A stretch of 64,000 bases of DNA from Parascedosporium putredinis (Eukaryota; Ascomycota; Sordariomycetes; Microascales; Microascaceae): the NCBI GenBank assembly GCA_949357655.1, contig CASHTG010000011.1, forward strand, positions 930,001 through 994,000. Reading direction: 5' to 3'. This document shows, piece after piece, positions 46,657 through 58,236 of the stretch (its first letter is position 1; each line of letters opens with the position of its first letter). A program made the position numbers and the translations under genes. The notes beneath the pieces were generated by a model, which was not told where the DNA came from, made no database searches, and saw only the letters and a program-made list of their open reading frames with translations.

Positions 46657-48193
46657 ATGGCTTTGCCATCACGAGAGTGCCTGGGTGTCAATTGTGAAGA
46701 AGACGCCGACTCTCTCCAGTGTCCTACTTGTATCAAACTCGGCATCAAGGATAGCTTCTTCTGCTCTCAAGAATGCTTTAAGAAAAGCTGGGTACGTAGG
46801 GGGCGTTAGCCGGCGATATGGTAGCCTCACGTACTTTTTGTGTTCCAAAGCTACCTTTCCCTTGTCTTTTCGTCATTTGCACTGATTTGCGGGTCAACTA
46901 ACGAAGCTTTTAGAGCGAACACAAGGTGCTTCACAAGTCTCAGAGTAACATTCTCCACCATATCCTCCCTCCAAAGGTAGTTTCTGAACCCGATCCAGCA
47001 ACTGGAAATTTCAATCCTTTCCCAGCGTTCAACTATACTGGTTCACTCCGCCCTGTCTATCCGCTATCGTCTAAACGCGTTGTTCCGAAGAGCATCCCCC
47101 ATCCCGAATGGTCTGAGGATGGCGTACCTAAATATCGATCGATGCCAGGACGCCGGAAGATCGAGATTCTTGATGAAAAGGCCCAGGATGGAATGCGCAA
47201 AGTCTGCCGTCTCGCTCGAGAGGTTCTAGATGTCGCTGCGGCGGCATTGCGTCCTGGCATCACAACAGATGAAATAGACCGGATCGTCCACAATGCATGC
47301 TTGGAGAGAGATGTGAGTAAAAGATACAAGGCCAGGGAGTAAATCGGGACATTGGTGGCTCCTCTCAATGCTGAACCCGACCAAGTTTGGTCGAGGCCGA
47401 CTTGGAGTACGCTTCACCGGAGGATTTTATATCAGTTTTCTAATCCTGCTTCTTATAGGCTTATCCCTCGCCATTAAACTACAATCACTTCCCAAAGTCA
47501 GTCTGTACGTCCCCGAACGAAGTTATTTGCCATGGGATCCCTGATCAACGTATTCTCTTGGATGGTGACATTTTAAACATCGATGTCACCCTCTATCATG
47601 AGGGATTTCATGGCGATTTGAACGAAACATATTATGTTGGTAGTAAAGCCAAAGCAGATCCAGACTCCGTGCGTGTTGTTGAAACAGCCCGCGAATGTCT
47701 AGAATTAGCCATTCAAGCGGTGAAGCCCGGTGTTCCTTTCCGAGAATTCGGCAATATTATTGAGAAGCATGCGAAGTCAAGAGGCTGCAGTACGATTCGA
47801 ACATACTGCGGCCATGGCATTAATAGGCTCTTCCATTGCGCGCCAGATATCCCCCATTACGCGAAGAATAAAACCCCTGGCGAAGCAAAACCTGGCATGA
47901 CCTTCACTATCGAGCCAATGATTGCACTGGGCTCATATCGTGACGTGACATGGCCTGACAACTGGACAAGCACGACAATCGATGGGAAGAGGACCGCGCA
48001 ATTTGGTAAGTTGGCGACTGGAACTTGCCTGGTATAACATAATCGGCTGATGGCGGCTAATTTTACTTACTTTTGTAGAACACACTCTGCTCGTCACGGA
48101 CACAGGAGTAGAAGTATTAACGGCAAGATTGGCGACCTCCCTGGCGGACCGGTTCCCTTGCCAGAGCAGGCTTCGCCGAGACACCCAGAATAG
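46657..48193 (+). CDS. MAP1: Methionine aminopeptidase 1
   Basis: Removes the initiator Met from nascent proteins in the cytosol. ATG at 46657 opens the zinc-finger N-terminus (RECLGVNCEED, QCPTCIKLG, FFCSQECFKKSW) that binds ribosomes. Introns: 46792-46913, 47313-47458 and 48006-48078. The peptidase domain has the five metal ligands: Asp in LNIDVTLYHEGFHGD (two), His in GHGINRLFH, Glu in TIEPMI and Glu in EHTLLVTDTG. The last exon is broken after TARL: GG at 48131-48132 must be GGG to read GDLPGGPVPLPEQASPRHPE and stop at 48191-48193. Without that base it runs on to an unrelated tail. All else is complete. Confidence 0.95.
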
Positions 48194-49077
48194 TTACGGG
48201 CCGCCGGATAGCTTCAAGTGCTTGCTCAGATCTACGCGTGTACAAGCAAGCCTCTATTTGTAAAGTCGATGTCTGCAGCGTGAATGAAAATTCTGGAGAA
48301 CATTTTTCGAGGATAGATAGGAAGAAGCTGAAAGTTGTCAAGTCATCTTTTCTGTGAACGGCCGGTTTTATGCTCTCAAAATGTTACTCGATTTGCACTG
48401 CAGAGTTCTGAAGAAAGCCGCACCTATAAATATATATTTATTTACTAACATTCAAATAAACCGAAAAATGGTGGTTTCTTGAAGTTGAATAGATTTCCTT
48501 ATCGACATTCTCGAGCTCCAGTTGGAGGCTGCAACCCACAGCTGCCAACGGGCCGAAATCCGCTTTGACAGTCACAATGCGAGGCATGCCCTTAGCTCCC
48601 AAGCTCAGTAAAATATCTGGAGGCACCAACCCCAAGCTCACGTCATTCAGGCTCGACCTTTGAATGCGCGGTTCTTAATCCTGCTACCGACACCTTCGAC
48701 CGCCACCATCTAGCCATTCTATTACATCTTCCCAACTCACCTATCCGCGACTACTTTAAAGTCTCTAGACTTATTAGCTCGAAAGTAATTACACCACGGG
48801 CCTTCTCTTCATATTCTGGCCTAGAGATTCCTCATCATCGGCGAATTTCGTGAGTACATATAGTCTGAGGAAGTGCGCGGAGGAATCAACAAAAAACTTG
48901 CATAACCTTCCTTGCTTCAGCCACCCCGTTTCCCCTCGATTCTAACCATCAACAATCAAGGAACTCGACACTACAAACGCGGCAGACATTATCTCCCAGG
49001 CCGTCCAGGCAAATACTGTGCTCCTACCTCGCCTCGTTGCCATTTCCATTTATTTCTTCGACTCCCTTGTCTTCAAG
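48194..49077. other. Spacer, MAP1 to ERV14
   Basis: Holds the MAP1 3' flank (A+T-rich near 48430-48445) and the ERV14 promoter. No gene seen. Confidence 0.45.
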
Positions 49078-49758
49078 ATGTCGGGAGAGGCCTGGCTGTA
49101 CCTCTTTGCGGTATTGATCAATGCCGTCAACCTTTTCCTCCAGGTATTCTTTACCATAATGTATAGCGATCTTGAATGGTCAGTGGCTCGCCTTCTCCAC
49201 CCCCGCCTCCTCTTCCTCCACCGCTCTTGTTGAGGATGTCCAGAATGAATACATAGGCGGGAAATATGGTTCCTGCCTACCCAAGCTGTATCGCACTTAC
49301 TAACTCATATTTAGCGACTACATTAACCCGATCGACTTGTGCAACCGTCTTAACACATATATAATTCCCGAGGCTGCCGTCCACGTGTTCCTGACCTTTC
49401 TCTTCCTCATCAATGGCTACTGGCTGCCTCTCATCCTTAACCTGCCGTTGCTGGCATGGAACGCCAAGAAGTACGTCGTGAGCCATATCGAGAGTATCCC
49501 CACAGCACTAACCATTCATACAGAATCGTGGAAAATACCCATTTGCTAGACGCGACCGAGATCTTCCGCAAATTAAATGTTCACAAAAAGGTACGAGCAG
49601 TCCTAATACCTTCGTCTAGCTACCCTCTAACGGTGTCTTGATTTGCACCTTTGTCCCTTCATTAGGAGTCGTTCGGAAAGCTTGCGTTTCACCTCGTTAT
49701 GTTTTTCTTCTACCTTTACAGCATGATTGTTGCGCTCATCAAAGATGAAGCAAATTAA
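49078..49758 (+). CDS. ERV14: COPII cargo receptor ERV14 (cornichon family)
   Basis: Small ER membrane protein that loads transmembrane cargo into COPII vesicles. Four short exons, all intact: 49078-49178, 49315-49470, 49524-49590 and 49666-49758. Product about 138 residues: MSGEAWLYLFAVLINAVNLF (first helix), YSDLECDYINPIDLCNRLN (the invariant cornichon loop), HVFLTFLFLINGYWLPLILN (second helix), LLDATEIFRKLNVHKK and LAFHLVMFFFYLYSMIVAL (third helix). The IFRKLN region binds COPII in the family. No frame damage. Confidence 0.97.
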
Positions 49759-50363
49759 ACCAGTGTGATGATCCCTGACGAGGCGGCCTGCCTCCTGGCA
49801 AACTGCCGGGGTAGATTAGTCTGAAGTAGTACGGAGGCAGAGTGCCATATGTGGCTCCACATCTGTGTTCATGGTGTCTCTATTCACAACGGTCGGGAGA
49901 TATGGTTGAGATGCTTGTATTTTGCCTCGTACGAGTTTTCAGGAAACAGTCATAGGTGTAAATGTGGTCATGTTTGAGCGCCTGGTCTGCTCCGAGTTCC
50001 CATCATGGTTTCCTTCTGCTCTTAATTACTCTCGCATGCTTAGCGATAAGCTCAGCGGTGCAAAATGATACGAAACGTTTTCCCTTATCCCAAAAATAAT
50101 ATACTATCAGCGGATGCTGCGAGGATGATGTGTCTTTTATTTGATATCATGGATCGCACTTGTCCATTTGGGGGACAGTACCAATGTATCCTCGGAGACC
50201 TTGATGTTTGGGCCGCCCACAGCTGCTTTCGGCTGCGAAAAGCTGCTCGCTTTCTCCCTCCATCCTTCATAAAGAACCCAAGTTGTAGTCCACACCCCGA
50301 CAATCTCTAATTGTCAACAATGCTAGGGAGACTTCAGGCTAGCCTTCGAGAACACGACGCGAA
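49759..50363. other. Spacer, ERV14 to PRP17
   Basis: No gene seen. A TACGGAGG near 49827 is close to the TACGGAGTA motif found elsewhere in the window. Confidence 0.4.
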
Positions 50364-51974
50364 ATGGACAACCTCGACGAATACCCGGCCAACATGGCCC
50401 CGAAAGACGCATTAATTCTTCGTCAAGATGCAAACCCTGCCCATGCCGTTGATACATACATGGGCGACGACCTCTTACGACCAATGGTTGGTCCCCAAAA
50501 CCCTCTCACAACTTCCCAGACAAATCCTTTGAAGAGGAAAAAGAACGTCCTTACGGGCACTGCGACAGAAACGTATGTTAGTGAGCACACGTTTCGATCC
50601 CAACATCAGCTAGTTGAGCGCAGGGGAGGCCCGCAGCGGGGCTATCTCAGTGGCATGGAGATTAAGCAAACCAACGCCCAGCTCCGGTCAACACGTGAAA
50701 GCAAAGGCAAATCTACGGTTGCTGAAGGTCCCGATAGTTATGTTGGCCCTTGGGCGCGGTACAAGAGGGAGGAATTTGAGACAGTCGATGAGCACGGGCA
50801 TCTTGCGACCGACGAAGAGTACGAAGTGGTTGAAGAAGATGATGGCGGGGGTGATGTGGTTGAAAGTGGTACGGTCCTGAAGGCACCGGTAGACTCCCTC
50901 GCGCGAAGAAAAGATATTTCTGAGCTTGGAAAGGAAGCAACTATCTTCCACGGTTCGCGGGAATTTGATTACCAGGGTCGCACCTACATGCATGTCCCCC
51001 AAGACTTAGATGTCGATCTGCGCAAGGAGCCTGGAAGCATCACGAATTACATACCCAAACGACAGATATATGCTTGGAAAACTCACACCAAAGCTATCAC
51101 TGCGTTGCGCCTTTTCCCTAGGTCGAGCCACCTTTTACTCTCCGGTTCTGCGGACACATCAATTCGGATTTGGGACTGCTATCATGACAGAGAGTTGTTG
51201 CGATCGTACTCCGGCCATACCAAAGCTCTTTCAGACCTGTCTTTCAGTTACGACGGAACGAATTTCATCTCTGCCTCATGGGATAGGTTGATCAAACTCT
51301 GGGACACCGAGTCGGGCAAGTGCATTTCAAAGTTTACCACTGGGAAGACTCCACATGTGGTGAAATTTAACACCAATGCCGTTGATCATAGGAATGAATT
51401 CCTGGCGGGTATGTCATCGGGTCAAATTCTACAGTTCGACGTACGGTCGGGGAACGAGATTGTTCAGGATTACAATCATCATCTTGCGGCTGTGAATACC
51501 CTTGAGTTCATTGAAGGCGGTGGGCGGTTCCTATCCACGTCAGACGACAAATCGGTGAGGGCATGGGATTGGGGCATTCCCGTTCCCGTGAAGTATATCA
51601 TGCCCGAAGTCGACAGCTTTCCGCTCACGCGCAGCACGCTTCACCCTAACGGAAAATATGCGATATATCAAAGCTCCAACAACGAAGCCCTCGTATATTC
51701 AACAGGTGAAAAGATTCGCCAGAGTAGGAAGAAATTTTTCAGGGGTCACCATACTGCTGGAACAGCCATCGATATCTCTGTTAGCCCGGACGGACAATTC
51801 CTTGCGAGTGGCGATTCTGCGGGTTATTTGGTGGTCTGGGATTGGAAAACTTGCAAAATGCTTCATAAAATGAAAGCAGGGACGGAAGCGCTCACATGTG
51901 TGAGGTGGTCTGAACAAGAGACGAGCAAAGTATTCACCGGAAGCCATGATGGACAAATCAGATTATGGGATTGA
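50364..51974 (+). CDS. PRP17: Pre-mRNA splicing factor PRP17/CDC40
   Basis: WD40 protein of the spliceosome, needed for the second splicing step. Intronless, intact, 536 residues from the ATG at 50364. The N-terminal third is hydrophilic and carries the family block YVSEHTFRSQHQLVERRG and SYVGPWARYKREEFETV. The C-terminal part holds seven WD-type repeats, for example LLLSGSADTSIRIWD, FISASWDRLIKLWD, FLSTSDDKSVRAWDWG and the last VFTGSHDGQIRLWD at the very end, as expected. No frame damage, unlike most neighbours. Confidence 0.97.
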   Translation: MDNLDEYPANMAPKDALILRQDANPAHAVDTYMGDDLLRPMVGPQNPLTTSQTNPLKRKKNVLTGTATETYVSEHTFRSQHQLVERRGGPQRGYLSGMEIKQTNAQLRSTRESKGKSTVAEGPDSYVGPWARYKREEFETVDEHGHLATDEEYEVVEEDDGGGDVVESGTVLKAPVDSLARRKDISELGKEATIFHGSREFDYQGRTYMHVPQDLDVDLRKEPGSITNYIPKRQIYAWKTHTKAITALRLFPRSSHLLLSGSADTSIRIWDCYHDRELLRSYSGHTKALSDLSFSYDGTNFISASWDRLIKLWDTESGKCISKFTTGKTPHVVKFNTNAVDHRNEFLAGMSSGQILQFDVRSGNEIVQDYNHHLAAVNTLEFIEGGGRFLSTSDDKSVRAWDWGIPVPVKYIMPEVDSFPLTRSTLHPNGKYAIYQSSNNEALVYSTGEKIRQSRKKFFRGHHTAGTAIDISVSPDGQFLASGDSAGYLVVWDWKTCKMLHKMKAGTEALTCVRWSEQETSKVFTGSHDGQIRLWD

Positions 51975-53056
51975 GAAAGGAACGCCCTACCTGATGTGAG
52001 AGCTCCCATTGCCTTCGGGATCTATATCTTTGGATAATTATTACCCATCAACGAGGTTCAGGAGTGGTATATCCTGGTGGGACATCTCGTGGCCGCTCCG
52101 CCCCTCACTCTACTAAACACTCCCCTCGTCTTTCCATCCCAACCTGAACGCACCAAATCGCCACTCTATTTCCTGTTGCACCGCTCACCTTAGATTAAGG
52201 CTGTGACAACCAGTCCTAGGATGGCATTCGAGGCTTCCCGTTGAAACTCCCATCCCTCACCAATACTTTAAAATGTCGAACTGAAACATAACTGAGGACT
52301 TATACAGCGCTCATACTCCTCTTCTTTTATGTTTAGAGGACATTGGTCTTTCTAACGTCAATATCAGAGCCGAAAGAAGGGTGGCTAGAGCGCCTTCAAG
52401 TGACCAAATGCATGTCGAACACCAGCCGTTTTGACAACACCCATTTACAGAAACATCGGTGCCCTCTGCGAAGAATACACCTTTCTACTTTTCTTCCGGC
52501 CCAGTGAAGATTCTAGTGGGACGGCAAACTTCGCAAGGCATTCTGATCGGCTCACTTCTCAACTGGCAGCCTACAGGGGAGACTGCGGATCAACTTCAGA
52601 CGAACATAACCCGAGACTGTGGGGATGCATCGGGAAGAAACGGGCTTTGCCGTGTAATAGTATTGTTATCAGGTATCTAGGCCCACCAAAGCGAAAGCTC
52701 AGCAACATTCCGCACTCGTAACAGCGACATGGGTAGTGCCAATTCCATCCGGACTTGGTATGAATGCAGCCGCCAAATATGGTCATTCAAAGGCCCTTTC
52801 AATCCCTTGCAAGTTCAAGTATCCTGAGTTCCACGATCAATGATGGCGTAGGAAAGTGGGTAGCTAAGTCGCTGTGTCATGGCGGCCAAATTTAAGCGCT
52901 TAGAAAGGATGGCCACCTCTCTTGAACTTGCAAAGAACAAGGTTTGTTCTGTCACTCAACCTCGGACTGCACCTAACTATTCCATTAATTTTGGCCCATT
53001 CTGTGACGTATATCACTTTCTCCTCTTGCAATCTAAAGATACATCTATCGCCAATA
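51975..53056. other. Spacer, PRP17 to the pectate lyase relic
   Basis: 1.1 kb, no supportable gene. Open frames at 52431-52786 and 52900-53400 (minus) have no motif. Confidence 0.4.
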
Positions 53057-54060
53057 ATGCATCTCCCCGCCCCCTTCAGCCTTACAGTCCTTGGTGCCGC
53101 CTTCGTGGAGCGCACGTCTCTGGTATTGCCACGGATTCCTGACGTTCCTCTCATTGAAGGTCCACTACATCCCATTCCCAGCCAATCTTGTAAGGCCAGT
53201 GTAGATAAGCTTGTAGGCGACGGGCATGGGACGACCGGGGGCGGAAGTAGTGAAGGAATCCCTGTGAATTCGTGCGCCTCCCCGGTTCTAGCCATCGCCA
53301 TGAGGGGTGTAATCAAGGCCACCTGTATCTTGCTCGGCTGCGGTGTTGTTGACCTCCAAAGTAATACTACGATCTTCGGTATCGATCTTACTTTAGGCAT
53401 GCGCCAGTATTCCGCCCTCAGCTCTAACTCTTAATATCTTCATATCATTGACTTATGATTAGGTTTACGAATTATGGCTTCCGCATCAGAAGAGCGAGTA
53501 ACGTGGTCGTGCGACATATGAAGTTTCATAAAGCCCCAGAGGGATGCGATATTCTTGCGCTTGACGGCGCAACTCACCTCTGGGTTGACCAATATGCCTT
53601 TTCATTCGATGGGATTGTAGGGAGCAAGGACACCTACGATGGTTTGTTGGACATTGCCCACGCCTCTGGCATAGTAGCATTTAGCGGGAACAAGTCATGG
53701 TCATTGAAGGGAAGCCTTGTCGGGTATTCGGATAGCAATGGGGCAGAGGACATGGGTCACTTCCGAGTAACTTACCACCATAATCACTGGGCTAACATCA
53801 ACAGGCGCCTACGCAGCCTTCGCTGAAACCGCACACCTTTATAGTAGCTGCTATATCAACATTGCCGCTTCCCGGGTGAACTCGCGACTGGGCGCTGAAG
53901 TATTGGTTGAGGAGATTAGATTTCCGAATACTCAGCGAGCGATTGTAACGAATTTAAATGGCTGAGAGGAAGGATTTTCCATATCACAGAACAACCTTAT
54001 CCAGAGCAGCGAGACTAGCATCACCCAAGAGACGTCACTGATATCCCTTATACATACACG
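53057..54060 (+). pseudogene. Decayed pectate lyase (polysaccharide lyase family 1)
   Basis: Secreted pectin-cleaving enzyme by descent, probably dead. The start (ATG 53057, MHLPAPFSLTVLGAAF) gives a signal segment. Family blocks are recognisable but altered: a VCGVVD-like block appears as LLGCGVVDLQSNTTIFGI; after an intron (donor GTATTC near 53409, acceptor TTAG near 53461) come FTNYGFRIRRASNVVVRHMKF, then WVDQYAF where His usually stands, DTYDGLLDIAHA and FRVTYHHNHWANINRR. The frame shifts near 53824 (net +1 or -2) to reach ETAHLYSSCYINIAASRVN. It then meets an in-frame TGA near 53964 although homology-like text goes on (SITQETSLISLIYT). The two kinds of damage plus changed core residues favour a real relic over sequencing error alone. 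Confidence 0.6.
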
Positions 54061-55075
54061 TATGTGTGTGGGTGTCGGCTCGACGGGGTGCCTGAAGCAA
54101 AGAACAGCCAGGGAAGCTAACCAAGTTATCAAAGTTGACGCTGTTTCATGCATCTTTGCCTTAGTCGAGTCCAGGGCAGGCACTAGTGTCGTGGCCCAAG
54201 GCTTATAGAGGCCGCGTCCATCTACAACATTGACCACAAGTATCATTTGTCATCAAAACCTGATGAGCGGACCTCGATCAGCCGAAACTGTCATCTCGAT
54301 GACGAAGTGGTAGGAATACAAGCTCAAGTGGCTCCATCGGTTGCAAGGCAGCCATACTTCTTTGCGGCGCCCACGGATCCAAAGCCTGGAGATTGATTTA
54401 AACTTGACGAGTTCCACTAGCACCATCGTTTCGAATGCTTGCTGTAGATAGGCTGAGCTTGCAAAAATTATCGGAAGGGAAACAGGATTGACCTAGTTAA
54501 GGCTTTAGCCGTTAGTCCTTGCAGTGAAGAAATGCGCATGAGTACTCCGTAATGGGGGAAACAAAATGATTTCCGAATCAGTTGCGCCCGCCGACACACA
54601 CATAATGCTGAGTATTTCTGGTCATCACAACGTTGGTGTATGGTTACCCCGTAATTTAGCCGTATGTTAGCTTTCGCAACGTCATCCACTATCTTGGTGG
54701 TTGGACACGATGGAATTGGCAAAACTTTCAATTTTTGGCATGTGATCAATTACCGGAGTTATGTTTCACACCAAAGAACCAGCCCACCCGTCAGCTTCTC
54801 GCACATCACTCTGCGCCATGGTATATTACTGAATGCGCACCGTCGAACAATCGCTAAGATTTATTCCTTAAATCCATTAGTTTGGAGGCTTGACAACATC
54901 CGACGCAGCGCGACAAATTGACGGGCAGTTGTTGCAGCTCCAAATTCCTTTGCCCCTCCAGCCGGGGCAACCCCGAAGTGACTAACCCTTATGGAGCGAG
55001 GTTCATCTTGAGCCATCTGCCTTGTTCTCCAGGGTGCACTATCCTTCCCGTATATCAGCTACATGAGTCAACACT
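54061..55075. other. Spacer before the patatin-like gene
   Basis: No gene seen. A TACTCCGTA motif (reverse complement of TACGGAGTA) lies at 54543-54551. The start of the patatin gene could lie somewhat upstream of the ATG I chose at 55076. Confidence 0.4.
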
Positions 55076-57361
55076 ATGAACACTCTCTTGTTAGGCACTA
55101 TTCCTCGCAAGACGGCCCTTTCAATTCCCGGTACTAGATTCCCTGAGAAGCTACCTGTCGACCCAAAAAGAAAAGGTTAAACAATGGCGTTATCTCCTCG
55201 CTTACCTACGCCATCGAGAATGCCAATAGCCTTCTCTCATCCCTTCACTGGGGCACTGAAGATGACGAGAAAGAGCAGAGGAGAAGAACTCTTCGGGGAC
55301 GCCAGGAAGCACTCATAGCATGCCTAAAGAATGTAACGACCGGCTCACCCTTTTAAACATCGAACTTTCCCTCATAAAAGCTCCTAGCTAACCTAACTAC
55401 CTTCCTTCCTAGGCAACGACGTTAGAGCAATGGGAGACAGCGGCACAAGAACTTGACGTTCTTGAGGGCAATAACAGATGGAAAGATGATGTATCCACTG
55501 GTGGCTTCAACGTGACATTAATAGAGTCTCGCTTGAGGGACCTTGATAATGCACGGTCATCTCGGGATGTGCGCGCCATGATGTACCTGGTTCGCACCGC
55601 ACTCGAGAGACCTTGGGGGTATGAACAACGTTGACCTCTACCGCCACTCGTACGTTGGCACAAAGCACCTTATCGAGCGCTACGTTGAGTCGGCGATCCA
55701 AACTATTGAATCCCTTGTACACGAGTGCATGCAGTCCCTGCCGGCCGATATAAGCTACAAAGGCTTGCTTGACGGTATGCTTCTCGCTAGGCAAAGTTTT
55801 GGTCGGAGTGCTCTCCTTTTAAGCGGAGGAGCCACTTTTGGAATGATGCATATTGGCGTTCTCAAGGCTTTGTTTACCGTTGACCTACTCCCCGCATCAT
55901 ATCCGGGGCCTCCGCCGGTTCTATCGTCTCTGCTGTTCTTTGTACACATACTGATGAGGAAATTCCCGCATTGATCGAGGAATTTCCCTATGGCGACCTG
56001 AATGTGTTCGAGGCGGATGGCGCTGAGGATAACATGCTATCACATTTACGACGCCTGCTTACAGAAGGAAGCTGGTCAGATATAAAGCACCTGACTAGGG
56101 TTATGCGCGGTCTCCTTGGGGATCTTACTTTCCAAGAAGCTTACAACCGCACACGCCGGATATTAAACATCACGGTCTCTACAGAATCCCTTTACGAACT
56201 TCCCAGGCTTCTCAACTACGTCACAGCACCAAACGTCATGATATGGTCTGCAGTAGCGGCATCATGCTCCGTGCCGCTAGTTTTTACTGCTGCATCCTTG
56301 CTTGTCAAAGATCCGGTAAGCGGAGAGCATGTTCCCTGGAATCCAAGTCCTCAGCGTTGGATAGATGGCTCCGTGGACAATGATTTACCCATGACTAGGC
56401 TGGCGGAGATGTTCAACGTGAATCACTTCATTGTGTCACAAGTCAATCCCCACGTCGTCCCATTTCTTGCGAAAGATGATCACCTCAAACCTGATGAGGG
56501 TCACGCACGCTCAGATGATCTGAATGCCCCGGATAAACACGCGGATTGGATATATATGGTCACATCTTTAGCAAAGGAGGAAGCACTTCACCGCATGCAC
56601 TTCCTCGCCGAGTTAGGGATATTCCCAAACTTAGTCACAAAGCTTCGCAGTATCCTCAGCCAAAAATATTCTGGAGACGTCAACATCCTCCCTGAGGTGA
56701 CGATACAAGATTTGCCAAAGATCCTCTCTAACCCTACGAGCGATTTTATGCTACGATGTTGCCTTGCAGGGAACGGGCCACTTGGCCTAAAGTCAGCAGA
56801 ATTCGCGACCGCTGTGCCATCGAACTTGCCTTAGACCGGGCGGTGCATGCTCTCCGGGCGCGCGTCGTTTTTTCGGAAAGTCAGGTTGATTTAAGGCGCC
56901 TAGCCAGCAGCCCTTCTCGGGCCTTATGGCAAAGGTCTCTCACAGCTTATCGTAGCGGAACGTCATCAAAACAAAGTTCCGCCCTGGTCCCTGGCCGAGT
57001 GCGGTCTCCACATCGCCGAAGTTCGGGTAGTAGTGTGCAACTTCTCGCCCAGCACCAGAGAATGTCGCAGGAGACTCAAGTGACAGACGAGGATACGGAG
57101 GAAGAGGAGCGGCTCGAGATGATCCGCTGGAGCACCCATGGACAATCCCCAATGCCAAGAAAACCGAGCCTTAAAAGAGCCTGCAGAAGCCAATTTAACA
57201 TTCAGCTGAAATCCGAGCATTTCAAACCCTCTCCCGCCGTCCCCACCGAAAATGATTTTTCGTTTAATTTCTCTCAGGCCGTCGTCCCTGAGCCTCTGCC
57301 AGCTCCATCAAAATCCATCCAAGACAATGCGCTCCTAGACACACCTCAGAACCCCCAATAA
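55076..57361 (+). CDS. Patatin-like serine lipase (TAG lipase / phospholipase)
   Basis: Hydrolyses acyl esters of lipids with a Ser-Asp dyad; fungal homologues act on triacylglycerol or phospholipid at lipid droplets or ER. The core reads LLLSGGATFGMMHIGVLKAL (oxyanion Gly run), nucleophile elbow GASAG after repair, VAASCSVPLVFTAASLL and the Asp motif WIDGSVDNDLP. An N-terminal family block (QKEKVKQWRYLL, SLLSSLHWGTEDDE) lies upstream, split by an intron near 55334-55412. The C-terminal 180 residues are low-complexity. Breaks: near 55205 and 55605 (net +1 or -2 each), C4 at 55890-55893 and GGG at 56769-56771 (one short each). The ATG at 55076 is uncertain; the N-terminal 40 residues could not be verified. 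Confidence 0.83.
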
Positions 57362-57846
57362 TGATGGAACACAATCTCAAATTTCGCTTACAAGCACGGA
57401 GGTGTCGACACATTTAACTGCATGTAAAATGCGGTGAAGTGGAAGGCTATTCAACCTTGAACTCCTGTAAGTAAGGAAAGTCGCCAGCTACACTAAAGGT
57501 CAAATATCGATACTCCAGGTTTGACCAACAAGAGTTATGAGGTCCCGTGGTCGTAGGCTGGAATTAAGAGTGTTAAGCAACGTACCCAACGAAGAAGAAC
57601 CCAGCCTATCTCAGTCACCCTAAGAACGAGTTTGCGCAATCATGAGTACATGCACCCTTTGCCCATGACACATATAGTCTTCCGAGCCTCTTATAAATTG
57701 TGCAAACCAGCGAATGCCTGGTTTTTATCACGGTCTCAGTATTCAATGAACAGAAGTATATATTCCCCTATAGGGTTGTTTATCGACAATACTATTACAA
57801 GGGCCAAGGACCCGGTCTCATGGATACCAACTTAACTCCGTAGAGC
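57362..57846. other. Spacer, patatin gene to solo LTR
   Basis: No gene seen; 3' flank of the lipase gene. Confidence 0.4.
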
Positions 57847-58236
57847 CAAACTGTTACGCCAAAACTCCCTGGCAGCCGTAGCCGGCATGGCTACAGCTGC
57901 CACGGCTGGCTTGCAGCGCTCCGCTGCAGCCGATGGGTATCAGCCGAAGATTACCCGACGGTCCACGTGATCACCACCTGGGATCCAGGAGGATAAAGAG
58001 GGTCATCCAGTAGATAGGTAGCTAGGAAGGTAGAACTAACTTACTTACTTACTACTGATACCTAGCTTCTACTTCTTATATTAGTGACTATGGTATTTTG
58101 TAAGGAAGTAACCGCTACCTAGCGGAACCACGATCACCCTGAAAAGGCAGTAGCGCTGCCTTACCTTACTGACTTACTTGCAGCTAGCTCGGCTGGCTAT
58201 AAGTAAGCGGCACGACATTTTGTCGTAACACAAACT
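57847..58236. mobile_element. Solo LTR (380 bp) with 5-bp target duplication
   Basis: The element 57852-58231 starts TGTTACGCCAAAA and ends TTTTGTCGTAACA: TG..CA termini and a 13-bp inverted terminal match with one mismatch. It is flanked on both sides by CAAAC (57847-57851 and 58232-58236). This is the pattern of an LTR left by recombination between two LTRs of a retrotransposon; TGTTACG..CGTAACA ends are common in fungal Ty3/gypsy LTRs, from memory. No internal retroelement genes remain nearby. A DNA-transposon reading fits less well because of the TG..CA ends with a 5-bp duplication. Confidence 0.8.

Noticed and set aside
57852..58231. Miniature DNA transposon with 13-bp terminal inverted repeats
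   Set aside because: TG..CA ends with a 5-bp target duplication fit an LTR better; the inverted match does not extend past 13 bp.
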